From Bog-877 sp050734135 (lineage in GTDB: Bacteria > Chloroflexota > Dormibacteria > Aeolococcales > Bog-877): a stretch of DNA of 64,000 bases. The stretch spans positions 54,258 to 118,257 of the forward strand of contig JBOHUG010000054.1 of NCBI GenBank assembly GCA_050734135.1. The letters run 5' to 3'. Below are positions 36,136 to 44,790 of this stretch, in pieces; within the stretch, counting starts at the first letter, position 1; each line of letters opens with the position of its first letter. Under the pieces are notes generated by a model. It saw only the letters and a list, made by a program, of their open reading frames with translations, was not told the DNA's origin and did not search any database. A program made the position numbers and the translations under genes.

Positions 36136-36771
36136 ATGGACCTCCCCCGGGTGCTCGCCTTCGCGGCCATCGCCCTGGTGGTGATGGTCATACCGGGCCC
36201 CAGTGTGCTGTTCGTCGTCAGCCGGGCTGTCTCGATGGGGCGGCAGGCGGCGCTAGGCGCGGTGGTCGGCAATGCGGCTGGTGAATTCGTTCTGGTGTTG
36301 GTGGTGGCCTTGGGTCTGGGCCAGCTCTTGGAGCGTTCCGCGCTCGCCTTCACAGTCGTCAAGCTACTGGGAGCGGGCTACCTCTGCTACCTGGGAGTGC
36401 TGGCCTGGCGCAGGAGGCGATCCGTCGCCGCCGAGCTGTCCGCCACCGCCACCCCGAGCAGCCGGATAAGGATCCTGCGCGACGGCCTGGTGGTGGGAAT
36501 CAGCAACCCGAAGTCGATGGTGTTCTTCGCCGCCGTGCTGCCGCAGTTCGCCGATCGCTCGCTGGGCCATGTTCCGCTCCAGCTTCTGGTGCTGGGGCTG
36601 GTTTGGGTAGCGATCGCCCTCGCCTCAGATAGCACCTGGGCACTGGCTGCCGGGACGGCCCGGAGCTGGCTGACCCAGCGGCCACGACAACTGGAGCGCG
36701 CTCAGGGTGCGAGCGCGGTGGTGATGCTCGGGCTCGGGGTCGGGCTGGCGGTCAGCAGCCGTACCAACTGA
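36136..36771 (+). CDS. LysE/RhtB family amino-acid exporter
   Basis: This 211-residue membrane protein has about six helices. The N-terminal block VMVIPGPSVLFVVSRAVSMGRQAALGAVVGNAAG is the LysE/RhtB signature, and GISNPKSMVFFAAVLPQF is the second conserved block. It exports amino acids or homoserine-lactone-like compounds. The ATG is 22 bases after the lipoprotein stop, so the two may be co-transcribed. Confidence 0.92.
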   Translation: MDLPRVLAFAAIALVVMVIPGPSVLFVVSRAVSMGRQAALGAVVGNAAGEFVLVLVVALGLGQLLERSALAFTVVKLLGAGYLCYLGVLAWRRRRSVAAELSATATPSSRIRILRDGLVVGISNPKSMVFFAAVLPQFADRSLGHVPLQLLVLGLVWVAIALASDSTWALAAGTARSWLTQRPRQLERAQGASAVVMLGLGVGLAVSSRTN

Positions 36772-36825
36772 GCCGACCCTCCGACCGACGAGTATCTCCA
36801 CTCCGGTCAGTTGTATGGTTCGAAA

Positions 36826-37200
36826 GTGGTGACCACGGAGGATATCCGGCGTTGGGCGATAGCGCACCCTGAGGTCGCCGAGTCGAGCCATTTCCTGTTC
36901 CATTCGCCGGTCTTCAAAGTCCGAGGACGGTCTTTCCTCGGCCTGGGCAGGGGCGAGAAGATGGCCGTGTTCCTCATCAGCCAAGAGGACACCGATGAAG
37001 AGGCAGCTGGCGATCCTTCCCATTGCAGATCCGTCCGTCGCCAGGACGCGACCAGGAGCTTGCTCGGTCTCGAGGTGGAGTTCGCCCATGTCTCCTCCAA
37101 ACGCATCGAGCGCTTGGTCGAGCAGGCGTGGCGTCAGCAAGCACCCAAGCGGCTGGTGGCGGCCCGGGACCGGGGCGAGTCAGCAGGTAGCCTCAGATAA
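36826..37200 (+). CDS. YjbR/MmcQ family protein
   Basis: This is a small DNA-binding-like protein of the YjbR fold (about 125 residues), with RRWAIAHPEVAESSHFLF near the start, FKVRGRSFLGL, and the C-terminal VSSKRIERLVEQAWRQQAPKRL. The function of the family is not settled. GTG at 36826 is taken as the start because TTG 36811 adds five residues without a better ribosome site. It overlaps the end of the convergent acyl-CoA dehydrogenase by eight bases. Confidence 0.8.
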   Translation: MVTTEDIRRWAIAHPEVAESSHFLFHSPVFKVRGRSFLGLGRGEKMAVFLISQEDTDEEAAGDPSHCRSVRRQDATRSLLGLEVEFAHVSSKRIERLVEQAWRQQAPKRLVAARDRGESAGSLR

Positions 37201-38375
37201 TTTTCAGCCCTAAAATCGACCGTGAGATCAGCAACCTCTGTATCTCGGCAGTTCCCTCCCAGATCTGATAGATCTTGGCGTCCCGCATCCAGCGTTCCAC
37301 CGGGTAATCCTTGGTGTAGCCGTAGCCGCCCAGGATCTGCACCGCCTCAACTGTCACCCGCATCGCCACATCACCCGCCATCAGCTTGGCCATGCTTCCC
37401 TCGGCGTGGGCGAAGCCGCGGCCCTCTCTCGCCAACCACCCCGCTCTCCAGACCAGCAGTCGGGTGGCATCGATCTCGGTGGCCATGTCAGCCAGCTTGA
37501 ATGCGATCGCCTGGTGGCCGGCGATCGGCTTTCCGAACTGCTGCCGTTCCAAGGAGTAGTCCCGGGCGAACTCGTAGGCGGCCCGGGCGATCCCGAGCGC
37601 CCCAGCCGCCACCCCGGGCCGGGTCGTCTCCAGCATTGCCATCGCCCCGCCGGCGCCCGGTCCCTGGCTTTCACCGGCAGCGTCAAAGCCGAGACGGGCC
37701 TCAGGTAGCACCAGGCAGTCGTCCAGGATCACCTGTGCTGTGAGAGGCCCTCACCCCGAGCTTCCGTTCCTTGCGCCCTTGACGCATGCCGGGATTGCCT
37801 TTTTCCACCACGAACGCCGCCACCCCGGCCGAGCCGAGGCTGCGATCCAGAGTGGCGAAGATCACCTGGATGTCGGCGATCCCACCGTTGGTGCAGAACT
37901 GCTTGGTGCCGTTGAGGAGATAGCCGCCCGCAACCCGAGTTGCCGTGGTTCGGAGCGCCATCGCGTCCGAGCCGGATTCAGGATCGGTGAGCCCCATCGC
38001 TCCCAGATGGACCTCCTGGGAGTCGCAGAGAACGCTCAGGTAGCGCTCCTTCTGCTGGTCGGTGCCCATGGCCAGGATCCCTGCGGCGGCCAGCGAGCTG
38101 CCGGAGATGCTGACCGCGATGCCCGCATCCCCCCAGGCGAGCTCCTCGGTGACCAGCAGCTGGGTCAGGTGGTCCAGGCCGCCCCCGCCGTACTGGGTTG
38201 GCATGCTGGCCGCCGCGCCCAATCCCAGCTCCTGGGCCTTGCGGATGACTTCCCAGGGAGTCTCCTCCCGCTCGTCGAAGTCGGCTGCCACCGGCCGGAT
38301 CTCCCGTTCGGCGAACTGGTGAGCCAGGGCCTGGATCTCCTCCTGCTCCGAGCTGAGCGAGAAGTCCAGCGTCAA
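37193..38375 (-). pseudogene. Acyl-CoA dehydrogenase, single-base frameshift
   Basis: The N-terminal two thirds (224 residues from 38375) reads FSLSSEQEEIQALAHQFAEREIRP, the FAD/acyl site MGLTDPESGSDAMALRTTA and KLGVRASHS. There the frame drifts, and the rest continues in another frame from about 37735: VILDDCLVLPEA, FGKPIAGHQAIAFKLADMA, and the catalytic glutamate in IYQIWEGTAEIQR, to a stop at 37193. A single base is missing at about 37735-37742 where RASH(T)AQVILDDC is expected. Joined, the parts give a full enzyme of about 390 residues for FAD-dependent acyl-CoA oxidation. All catalytic parts are intact, so this may be a recent mutation or a sequencing error. Confidence 0.82.
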
Positions 38376-38388
38376 GGCACGACTCTCC

Positions 38389-38757
38389 TCAGCCGGCCCG
38401 CAGCTCGACCTTGGCCCTGGTCAGGGCGCGCTCGCCGGTCGAGATCAGCACCGCCACCTCAAGGCAGGCTGAATCCTCGCTGGTGGCGCTCACCTCAGCC
38501 GCCACGGTCAACTCCTCGCCGGCTGGCACCGGGGTCGCGAAGCGGCAGGATACCCGAGCCGTCCAAGCCTGCTCTCCCGCCCATCCCTCGATCTCGGCTG
38601 AGGCGATACCCATGGTGAGCAGCCCGTGCGCGATGGTGGCTGGCAGTCCGGCCCGGCGCGCGTACTCCAAGTCGAGATGAATCGGGTTGTGGTCCCCAGA
38701 AGCCGCCGCATAGGCCGAGATCGCCTCCTGGGTCAGCACCCGCTTGCGCTCCGGCAA
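38389..38757 (-). CDS. MaoC-like hot-dog dehydratase
   Basis: This 122-residue hydratase has the R-hydratase motif in YAAASGDHNPIHLDLEYARRAGLP, with the catalytic Asp and His, and the LPATIAHGLLTMG block. It would add water to enoyl thioesters, or remove it, in lipid metabolism. The start is TTG at 38757; the frame is open for 17 more codons up to the stop of the preceding gene, and LGQRLPE just upstream looks like conserved protein, so the true start may be further up at a non-ATG codon. Its partner is the FAS1-like gene just upstream, an HadA/HadB-like pair. Confidence 0.87.
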   Translation of the reverse strand: MPERKRVLTQEAISAYAAASGDHNPIHLDLEYARRAGLPATIAHGLLTMGIASAEIEGWAGEQAWTARVSCRFATPVPAGEELTVAAEVSATSEDSACLEVAVLISTGERALTRAKVELRAG

Positions 38758-38804
38758 CCGCTGGCCCAGCGAAGGAGGGAAGTGGGCCAGCGCCTCGGGG
38801 ACGC

Positions 38805-39221
38805 TCAGGGGTTCTCCTTCACCACGAACAGGCTGCGGGAGTTCGTCACCACCTCACCCGCCTGATCTTTAGCGGTGCAGCGGAAATCCAAGAAAACCAT
38901 CCCCCGGCGTCGATCCACCTGTGCGATGACTCCCGTGGGGTTGATCGACTCGTCGAAGCTGAGCTTGCGCGTGAAGGAAAACTCCTGCTCTCCGTGGAGC
39001 AGGTGCTCGAGGTCGAGTCCCACCTTGGGGTCCTGAAAGAGCTGGGGCACGATCGGGCCGAGGAGGTAGACGGCGGCAAAGCAGGCCAGCGGCCGGTCAA
39101 AGTTACGGCCCTCTGCCCGACTCGCACCGACTGCGTCCGCGTATGCGTCGTGGCGGGGCCGATCCAGGACCTCAGGAGCGGCGCGGTAACTCCTGCCCGC
39201 GCAATCCAGGTTGAACGTCAT
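38805..39221 (-). CDS. FAS1-like (MaoC N-terminal type) dehydratase subunit
   Basis: This 138-residue protein follows the first half of double hot-dog dehydratases: N-terminal YRAAPEVLDRPRHDAYADAVG, then FAAVYLLGPIVPQLF, LEHLLHGEQEFSF, and RRRGMVFLDFRCTAKDQAGEVV. It has no catalytic motif of its own and should form a heterodimer with the MaoC-like protein encoded next, as HadA does with HadB. The acyl-CoA dehydrogenase follows, suggesting fatty-acid or beta-oxidation work for the group. Confidence 0.85.
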   Translation of the reverse strand: MTFNLDCAGRSYRAAPEVLDRPRHDAYADAVGASRAEGRNFDRPLACFAAVYLLGPIVPQLFQDPKVGLDLEHLLHGEQEFSFTRKLSFDESINPTGVIAQVDRRRGMVFLDFRCTAKDQAGEVVTNSRSLFVVKENP

Positions 39222-39323
39222 GGCAGCTCCCAGGATAGTTAGGCGAGGGATCAGGGAATCGCCCCTGGAGGCAGTCCGGCAATCTCAAAATGGTGGCGCC
39301 TCTCCCCGCCGGCGACTTGCCCC

Positions 39324-39920
39324 CTAGCTCCGCCCGGCCCTCTCGGCCGCGGCCTCAACCTTGGTGCGGTAAACCTCCCACCACCCTTGGGCGACCTCGG
39401 GCAGGTTGTCGTCGCCAGCCTCCCAGCCGACGGACCCGTCGATCAGCTCGCGAACTATGTCGGCGTGGCCGCTGTGGCGGTTGGTCTCGGCGACCATATG
39501 TACCAGGATCAGGTTCAGGGTGACCTCGCTGTTTTCCGGCGGCCACCAGGGCACCCGCCCGGTGCTGTCCAGAGCCAGTGCCTCGATGGTGGCGTCCGAG
39601 TGCGTCCACACCCTGTGGTAGAGCCCGACGATCTGCTCTCGCGACTCCTCGGGAGTCGCCCAGAGATCGGCGTTCGGCTCGGCGCCGTCCTCGATCCACG
39701 GCAGCGGCTCTCCGAAAGGACGACCGAAGGTGGCCCCGAAGTAGCCAGCTTCCACACTCGCCACGTGCTTGACCAGTCCCAGGAGGTTGGTGGCGGTCGG
39801 GACCAAGGGCCGCCTGACGTCGTACTCGGAGAGCCCGTCCAGCTTCCAGACCAGGTTCTCTCGGGCCTGCTGTAGGTAGCGGTGCAGGTCGGCCTTGGGG
39901 TCAGAGGGAGTCATCAGCAA
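39324..39920 (-). CDS. DinB family (DUF664) protein
   Basis: This four-helix-bundle protein of 198 residues has metal-ligand histidines H51 (GLVKHVASVEAGYFG) and the pair in VHMVAETNRHSGHADIVREL. The family covers thiol-dependent and metal-dependent transferases such as mycothiol-S-transferase; the exact reaction is open. The gene starts at 39920 (ATG a few codons in is an alternative) and stands alone. A fragment of a second DinB gene lies at the window's right end. Confidence 0.9.
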   Translation of the reverse strand: MLMTPSDPKADLHRYLQQARENLVWKLDGLSEYDVRRPLVPTATNLLGLVKHVASVEAGYFGATFGRPFGEPLPWIEDGAEPNADLWATPEESREQIVGLYHRVWTHSDATIEALALDSTGRVPWWPPENSEVTLNLILVHMVAETNRHSGHADIVRELIDGSVGWEAGDDNLPEVAQGWWEVYRTKVEAAAERAGRS

Positions 39921-40142
39921 GAGTCTGCCACTGACCGTCTACCATCTGCCGCCGGCAGATGGCCCCAGGTTCAGCGGCGCAGCCGATGCCAGCGGCGGTG
40001 TTGGTCCACCCGACTGCCCGGTTCCGGGCTGATCGGGATCGGGCCTACGGCGTCCGGCTCAGCCCCGATAACGCTCGTCCCGCCGCTGCCGTGTCTGGCC
40101 TGTGGCCGCGGCTGCTACACCCCCACCCCATCTCACCATGCT

Positions 40143-40172
40143 TTGACACTCCGTCGAACTCTCTGGTAGGGT
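40143..40172 (+). promoter_or_regulatory. Candidate sigma-70-type promoter for the LysM-CHAP gene
   Basis: TTGACA at 40143-40148 and TAGGGT at 40167-40172 are separated by 18 bases. The -35 box is a perfect consensus match and stands about 117 bases before the coding start. The -10 box is only fair. Confidence 0.5.
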
Positions 40173-40288
40173 CGGGGCGGGGGCGCGCCGCTTGAGGGAG
40201 TGAGGGCGCCGCCGATCGATGTCCGTCCGCCCAAGGCAGCTGGGGAGAAGTTCTGCCGGGTCCTGATCGTCGTTTTACCCATGTCGCC

Positions 40289-41149
40289 GTGGTACTCGCC
40301 GCCTGCGCCCTGCTGCTGGCGGGCTGGGTTTCGGCGTCCCGCAACGGGATCCAGACGGTCTCCACCTCCGCCTCGGTCTGGCCGACTCCCTCGTCGGCTC
40401 AGGCGGGCCAGTACTACGACAAGCCGGCGGCGGTGCCAGGGTCGATCCAGGTGGCCCCGGCGCCGGTGGTCAGTGCCCCCCTCGGAGCCACCCTGGCCTC
40501 GCTGGCGGCCAAGTACCAGACCTCCCCTGAGGAGCTCTCCTGGAGCAACCGGCTCACGGCGAGCTCGGTGATCGAGGCGGGACAGGACCTGCTGATCCCG
40601 CCCGCCGGACAGACGGTGCTGGTGAGGGTGCTTCCCGGTGAGACCCTGAGTTCGTTTGCCGCCCGCTTCCGGGTCAGCCCCGCGGTGGTCCTCAACTACA
40701 ACGCCTTGACCTCTGGAACCATGCTCGCCCCCAACAGCTTCCTCTTGATGCCCAGCGCCGCCTCCCCGACCTCCCTGCCGGTCCAGTACTTCGTGCCCAA
40801 GCAGGTCGGAGATCCCGAAGTTACCCCGAGCACCCCGACGGCGGTCGACCCCTTCCCCTGGGGGGAGTGCACCTACTGGGTGGCGAGCCAGCGCTACGTC
40901 CCCTGGTCCGGCAATGCCGTGAACTGGTGGGCCAACGCCCGGGCCTACGGCGAACCCGAGGGCCAGGTGCCGGTGGTGGGGGCGATTGCCGTCTTCGACA
41001 ACAGCTACGACGGCCACGTCGGCTTCGTAACCAGGGTGCTGCCCAACGGCAGCTGGGTGCAGTCCGAGATGAATGTCGACGGGTTGGGGGTGGAGGACAG
41101 CCGGACCATCAGCCCGACCCTGGGCTACTTCCTGGGCTTCATCTACTGA
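40289..41149 (+). CDS. Secreted LysM-CHAP peptidoglycan amidase/endopeptidase
   Basis: This 286-residue exported protein has an N-terminal hydrophobic signal or anchor (about 1-17), two LysM repeats (SLAAKYQTSPEELSWSN with the LLIPPAGQ end at about 66-110, and the second near SSFAARFRVSPAVVLNYNALT), and a C-terminal CHAP domain with catalytic Cys in WGECTYWVAS and His in GHVGFVTRV. It would bind and cut peptidoglycan. The GTG start is the only one in frame after the stop near 40193; a GTG at 40200 in the next frame is an alternative if a frameshift exists near 40270. Confidence 0.88.
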   Translation: MVLAACALLLAGWVSASRNGIQTVSTSASVWPTPSSAQAGQYYDKPAAVPGSIQVAPAPVVSAPLGATLASLAAKYQTSPEELSWSNRLTASSVIEAGQDLLIPPAGQTVLVRVLPGETLSSFAARFRVSPAVVLNYNALTSGTMLAPNSFLLMPSAASPTSLPVQYFVPKQVGDPEVTPSTPTAVDPFPWGECTYWVASQRYVPWSGNAVNWWANARAYGEPEGQVPVVGAIAVFDNSYDGHVGFVTRVLPNGSWVQSEMNVDGLGVEDSRTISPTLGYFLGFIY

Positions 41150-41176
41150 GCTGACCGCCCCGGGTCCGGCTCGGTG

Positions 41177-41875
41177 CTAGCCCGCGAAGCGGTAGCCGAT
41201 TCCCGGCACCGAGTGGATGTAGGAGGGCCGGTCCGCCGATGGCTCGATCTTCCGCCGCAGCCGGTAGACGTGGGCGTCAACCGTGCGGGTCTCGATCTCC
41301 ACCTCGTACCCCCAGACTCGCCTCAGGAGCTCGGCCCGGCTCATCACCTGGCCCGGGCGGCTGGCCAGCAGCGCCAGCAGGTTGAACTCGGTCAGGGTCA
41401 GCTGGATCTCCTCGCCGTCCCGGTAGACCTGGCGGCGACGAAGGTCGATGGTCAGGCCGGGGAACTCGAAACGCTCCTTTAGCTGATCGGTTGGGGCCAC
41501 GTCTGAGCGGCGCAGGTGCGCCCCCACCCTGGCCACCAGCTCGCGGACCTCGAAGGGCTTGACAACGTAGTCATCGGCACCCAGCTCCAGCCCCACCACC
41601 ACGTCGATGGTGTCGCTCTTGGCGGTGAGCATGATGATCGGCACCTTGTAGCCGTCAGCTCTCAGCTTTCGGCAGACGTCGAGCCCGCTCATCCCGGGCA
41701 GATTGATGTCGAGGATGATCAGGTCCGGCGACGTCTGCTGGGCCATGTCGAGACCCTCCAGGCCGGTCCCGGTTTCCACCACCGTGTAGTGCTGCGGCTC
41801 GCAGGCAAGCCTGACGATGTCGCGAGTGGCCTGATCGTCCTCCACCAGCAGGATGGTCTTGTTACCGCCGCTCAT
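41177..41875 (-). CDS. OmpR/PhoB-type response regulator
   Basis: This 232-residue protein has a receiver domain (phospho-acceptor Asp in LIILDINLPG, conserved Lys in VVKPFEVRELVAR) and a C-terminal winged helix (LTEFNLLALLASRPGQVMSRAELLRRVWG, then TVDAHVYRLRRKIE). Its start overlaps the kinase stop by four bases, so the kinase upstream is its partner. The target genes are not known; the LysM-CHAP gene lies downstream and convergent. Confidence 0.94.
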   Translation of the reverse strand: MSGGNKTILLVEDDQATRDIVRLACEPQHYTVVETGTGLEGLDMAQQTSPDLIILDINLPGMSGLDVCRKLRADGYKVPIIMLTAKSDTIDVVVGLELGADDYVVKPFEVRELVARVGAHLRRSDVAPTDQLKERFEFPGLTIDLRRRQVYRDGEEIQLTLTEFNLLALLASRPGQVMSRAELLRRVWGYEVEIETRTVDAHVYRLRRKIEPSADRPSYIHSVPGIGYRFAG

Positions 41876-43605
41876 GCACCCTGTGCCTCCAGGTATTCGG
41901 TGACCGTCGACACGAAGTTCTTCACCTCGATCGGCTTGGTAATGTAACCAGAGCAGCCCGCCTCCATGGCCTCTTTCTCGTCGCCAACCATGGCTCGCGC
42001 ACTGAGCGCCACGATAGGCGTCTGGGCCGTCCGCGGATCGGCCTTCAGCAACCGGGTCACGGTGAGGCCGTCGATGCCGGGCAGCTGAATGTCCATCAGG
42101 ATCAGGTCGTAGGCATGCGACTTGGCTTTCTGCAGACCTTGCTGACCGTCGGTAGCGGTGTCAACTTTGAAGCCCTGACCTCGCAGTACCAAGGTGGAAA
42201 GTTCCAAACTACTCGGATTGTCCTCGATTACGAGGATCCGGTTGCGCATCTGGCCATCAGGCCGCAATCCGTGCAGCGGCAGGGTCACCGTCATGGTCGT
42301 GCCCCGTTCCAGTTGACTGTCTACTTTGATGGTTCCGCCATGGAGGCCGACCAAGCGGCGCACCAGAGCCAGCCCCAGACCGGTTCCCTCGAACTGGCGG
42401 TCATCGGACGCCTGAACCTGGAAGAATTCGCTGAAAATCTGGTCGTGGTGCTGCGGATCGATGCCGATTCCGCTGTCCTTGACCTGCAAAACCAGCTGCC
42501 CGGCCCGCGGCCGCGCCTTGGCTTTGATGGTCGCCAGGCCGCCCTCAGGGGTGAACTTGATGGAGTTGCTGAGCAGGTTGTAGAGCACCTGCTTGAACTT
42601 GCCTTTGTCGGCGCGAAGGAGGACGGTGTCGTTGTCGATCTCCACCTCGAGGGTGACCCCACTCCGCTCGGCGAGCGGGCGGACCACGGTCAGGACCTCC
42701 GAAATGCTAGCCCCCAAGGGGAATTCCTCGTACTGCAGCTCCAGCCGCCCGGCTTCAATCTTGCTCAGGTCGAGCACGTCATTTACCAGATTTAGCAGGT
42801 GGCGTCCACTGGTGTGGATGTTCTCCAGGCACTCGTGCTGCTGGGCGGCGCTCATCTTGCCGGCCAGGTTGTCCTTCAGGATTTCGCTGAAACCCAAGAT
42901 GGCGTTGAGCGGGGTGCGCAGTTCGTGACTCATGTTGGCCAGGAACTCGCTCTTGAGCCGGCTGTTCTCCCGGATCTGGGCGTTGGCCACCTCCAACTCG
43001 TGCTTCTGGAGGGCGATTTCCTGCAGCTGGCGCTGCACCGCGGCATGCAGGGCCGCGTTGTCAATGCTGATCGCGGCCTGGTTGGAGATGACTCGCACCA
43101 GCGCCTGCTCGAGCTCGGTGAAGGGCTTGACCCGCTTGCGGGTGAGCGTCAGCGCGCCGACGACTCGGTTGGGGGACTCCAGGGGCATGACCAAGGAGCT
43201 CCGCGGTGCGTGGGCCGCCGCCAGGGCCTTGAAACGCGGGTCCACGGTGGCGTCGTCGACCCGTACCGCCTTGCGTTCGGCGACCGCCCAGCCGACGATC
43301 CCCTCACCCAAGCCGAACGAGGCGACGCTGCTCACCTGCTCGGTGTAGGGGAAGGTGACCATGGCGGTGAGGCGGGTCTCGTCCTCGTCCAACAGGAAAA
43401 CGGTGGCCCCGTCGCAGGCCACCAGCTGCGAGAGCGCTCGCAGTGTGAAGTCGATATTGACCTTGAGATCCAAGCTGGACGTGAAAAGGTTGCCAACCCG
43501 CTCGAGCAGGTCGACCATGACCTTGTCGTCCATCCGGCTTGAAGTATAGGCAGGGGTCAAGGGTTTAACTCCGGCCCCAAGAGGGCGGTGGGGAGAGTAA
43601 CGCAC
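41872..43605 (-). CDS. Hybrid sensor histidine kinase (GAF-HisKA-HATPase-REC)
   Basis: This 577-residue cytoplasmic kinase has an N-terminal GAF domain (about 20-180), a coiled-coil linker, the HisKA phospho-acceptor site in MSHELRTPLNAILGFSE (about 225), the HATPase N box, the G1 and G2 boxes (DSGIGIDPQ, GTGLGLALV), and a C-terminal receiver with Asp in LILMDIQLPGIDG. There is no membrane segment, so the signal is cytosolic or a diffusible ligand in the GAF domain. It is a hybrid feeding an internal REC and probably the adjacent response regulator. Confidence 0.93.
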   Translation of the reverse strand: MRYSPHRPLGAGVKPLTPAYTSSRMDDKVMVDLLERVGNLFTSSLDLKVNIDFTLRALSQLVACDGATVFLLDEDETRLTAMVTFPYTEQVSSVASFGLGEGIVGWAVAERKAVRVDDATVDPRFKALAAAHAPRSSLVMPLESPNRVVGALTLTRKRVKPFTELEQALVRVISNQAAISIDNAALHAAVQRQLQEIALQKHELEVANAQIRENSRLKSEFLANMSHELRTPLNAILGFSEILKDNLAGKMSAAQQHECLENIHTSGRHLLNLVNDVLDLSKIEAGRLELQYEEFPLGASISEVLTVVRPLAERSGVTLEVEIDNDTVLLRADKGKFKQVLYNLLSNSIKFTPEGGLATIKAKARPRAGQLVLQVKDSGIGIDPQHHDQIFSEFFQVQASDDRQFEGTGLGLALVRRLVGLHGGTIKVDSQLERGTTMTVTLPLHGLRPDGQMRNRILVIEDNPSSLELSTLVLRGQGFKVDTATDGQQGLQKAKSHAYDLILMDIQLPGIDGLTVTRLLKADPRTAQTPIVALSARAMVGDEKEAMEAGCSGYITKPIEVKNFVSTVTEYLEAQGA

Positions 43606-43857
43606 CGCCGGTCCAGAGAGTAGATTCCGCCGACTCGAAGCCGGCTCCGGGTGCTTGCACTGGAGCCATGATTGCAGGCCGACCCACCTGATGGGGCGAT
43701 CGGCCCCTGTTGGGGCGCGAATTTGCGCCGCAAGACCGGTGCTCCGGAGGCGGCATCGCCGGGAGCCGAGGGCGACCGGCGCGGACCCCGCCGACGCCTT
43801 TGCCCCGGCCCCAGGCGGATCCCCGGGGAGAGAGCCGCTGGGCCGGGGTGGGTGGGC

Positions 43858-44028
43858 TCAGCCCCGGCGGATCGCGCTCGTGAGCAACCGGCGCGCGGCG
43901 TCCGCACGGCGCTGTCGCATCTCGTCGGACTGGCGCGCCCACTGGCGGGCAGGTCGGTTCCTGAGGGCCGCGTCCTGGAGTTCGCGCTCGTGATCCTTGA
44001 CGAGGAGGTATAGAGATCCGTCAAACAT
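43858..44028 (-). CDS. 56-residue basic small protein
   Basis: An ATG at 44028 lies six bases after a perfect AAGGAGG, opening a 56-codon frame to TGA at 43858. The product is MFDGSLYLLVKDHERELQDA followed by an arginine-rich helix (RQWARQSDEMRQRRADAARR). I do not recognise a family. Ribosome site, helix pattern and place opposite a CGNR regulator gene make it likely to be real. It may be a small regulator; similar short acidic-to-basic helical proteins occur in actinobacteria. Confidence 0.6.
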   Translation of the reverse strand: MFDGSLYLLVKDHERELQDAALRNRPARQWARQSDEMRQRRADAARRLLTSAIRRG

Positions 44029-44103
44029 TGTCTGCCTCCTTCGTGTAACTGGTGATACTGCTGTCGCCTGTAACAGTGTACCATGCTCCTGGTACCGATC
44101 AAA

Positions 44104-44790
44104 ATGAAGTTCGAAAGTTACGCGGATCGTGGGGTGGAATCAGCCGTCGAGTTGGTCAACCGGCTCAGTCCGGGCTGGGCCAGAGGGCGCAGCTGGGAGC
44201 TGCCCCAGGAGCCCTCCTCCCGTCGCCAGCTGGCTCAGGAGGTGGAGGCGAAGATCAGCGGCAAGGCGGTCTCGCTGAAGGGCCAGGCCGGAGAGGAGCT
44301 GATCCGGCTGGCGGCCGACCTGCGCTCTGTGTTCGAGCTGATGGCTCAGGGCCGCCCGGATCGAGCGGCAGCACTGGTGAATTCCCTGCTCACCAGATAC
44401 CAGGCGGCTCCCCAGCTCGCCCGCCACGATGGGGAGTCCTGGCACCTGCATTTCCACAGCCAGGACAAAGAAGCGGGTCGGGCGGTGGCGCGAGGAGCCA
44501 TGTGCGTGATCGCCCTCGCAGTGGTGATCGGCTCTCCCGGCGGGGCGAGGCTAGGACTCTGCGGTTCAGCGCACTGCGAACGCGCCTTCATCGACACCTC
44601 CAAAAATGGCTCACGGCGCTTCTGCTCCTCCACCTGCCTGAGTAGGACCAAGGTCGCGGCCTTCCGGGCCCGGCGGGCGGACCTGAAGGGGTCGTTGGCG
44701 GCACCGCTGCCGACGCCGATCCCGGTCGAGCTACCCGGAGGCCGGGTTCTTGCCCAGCTCGAGGCCCGAGGTAGACTCCGGGCCAGATGA
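44104..44790 (+). CDS. CGNR zinc-finger (ABATE-type) transcriptional regulator
   Basis: This regulator (228 residues) has an N-terminal sensing domain starting MKFESYADRGVESAVELVN and a C-terminal CGNR-type zinc finger: LGLCGSAHC, then FIDTSKNGSRRFCSSTC, then RTKVAAFRARR. All four zinc cysteines are present, but the C-G-N-R of most members reads C-L-S-R. ATG 44104 aligns with the usual start; ATG 44083 upstream is another possible start, with no ribosome site. It overlaps the next gene, HMG-CoA lyase, by four bases, so it probably controls leucine or acyl-CoA breakdown. Confidence 0.85.
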   Translation: MKFESYADRGVESAVELVNRLSPGWARGRSWELPQEPSSRRQLAQEVEAKISGKAVSLKGQAGEELIRLAADLRSVFELMAQGRPDRAAALVNSLLTRYQAAPQLARHDGESWHLHFHSQDKEAGRAVARGAMCVIALAVVIGSPGGARLGLCGSAHCERAFIDTSKNGSRRFCSSTCLSRTKVAAFRARRADLKGSLAAPLPTPIPVELPGGRVLAQLEARGRLRAR

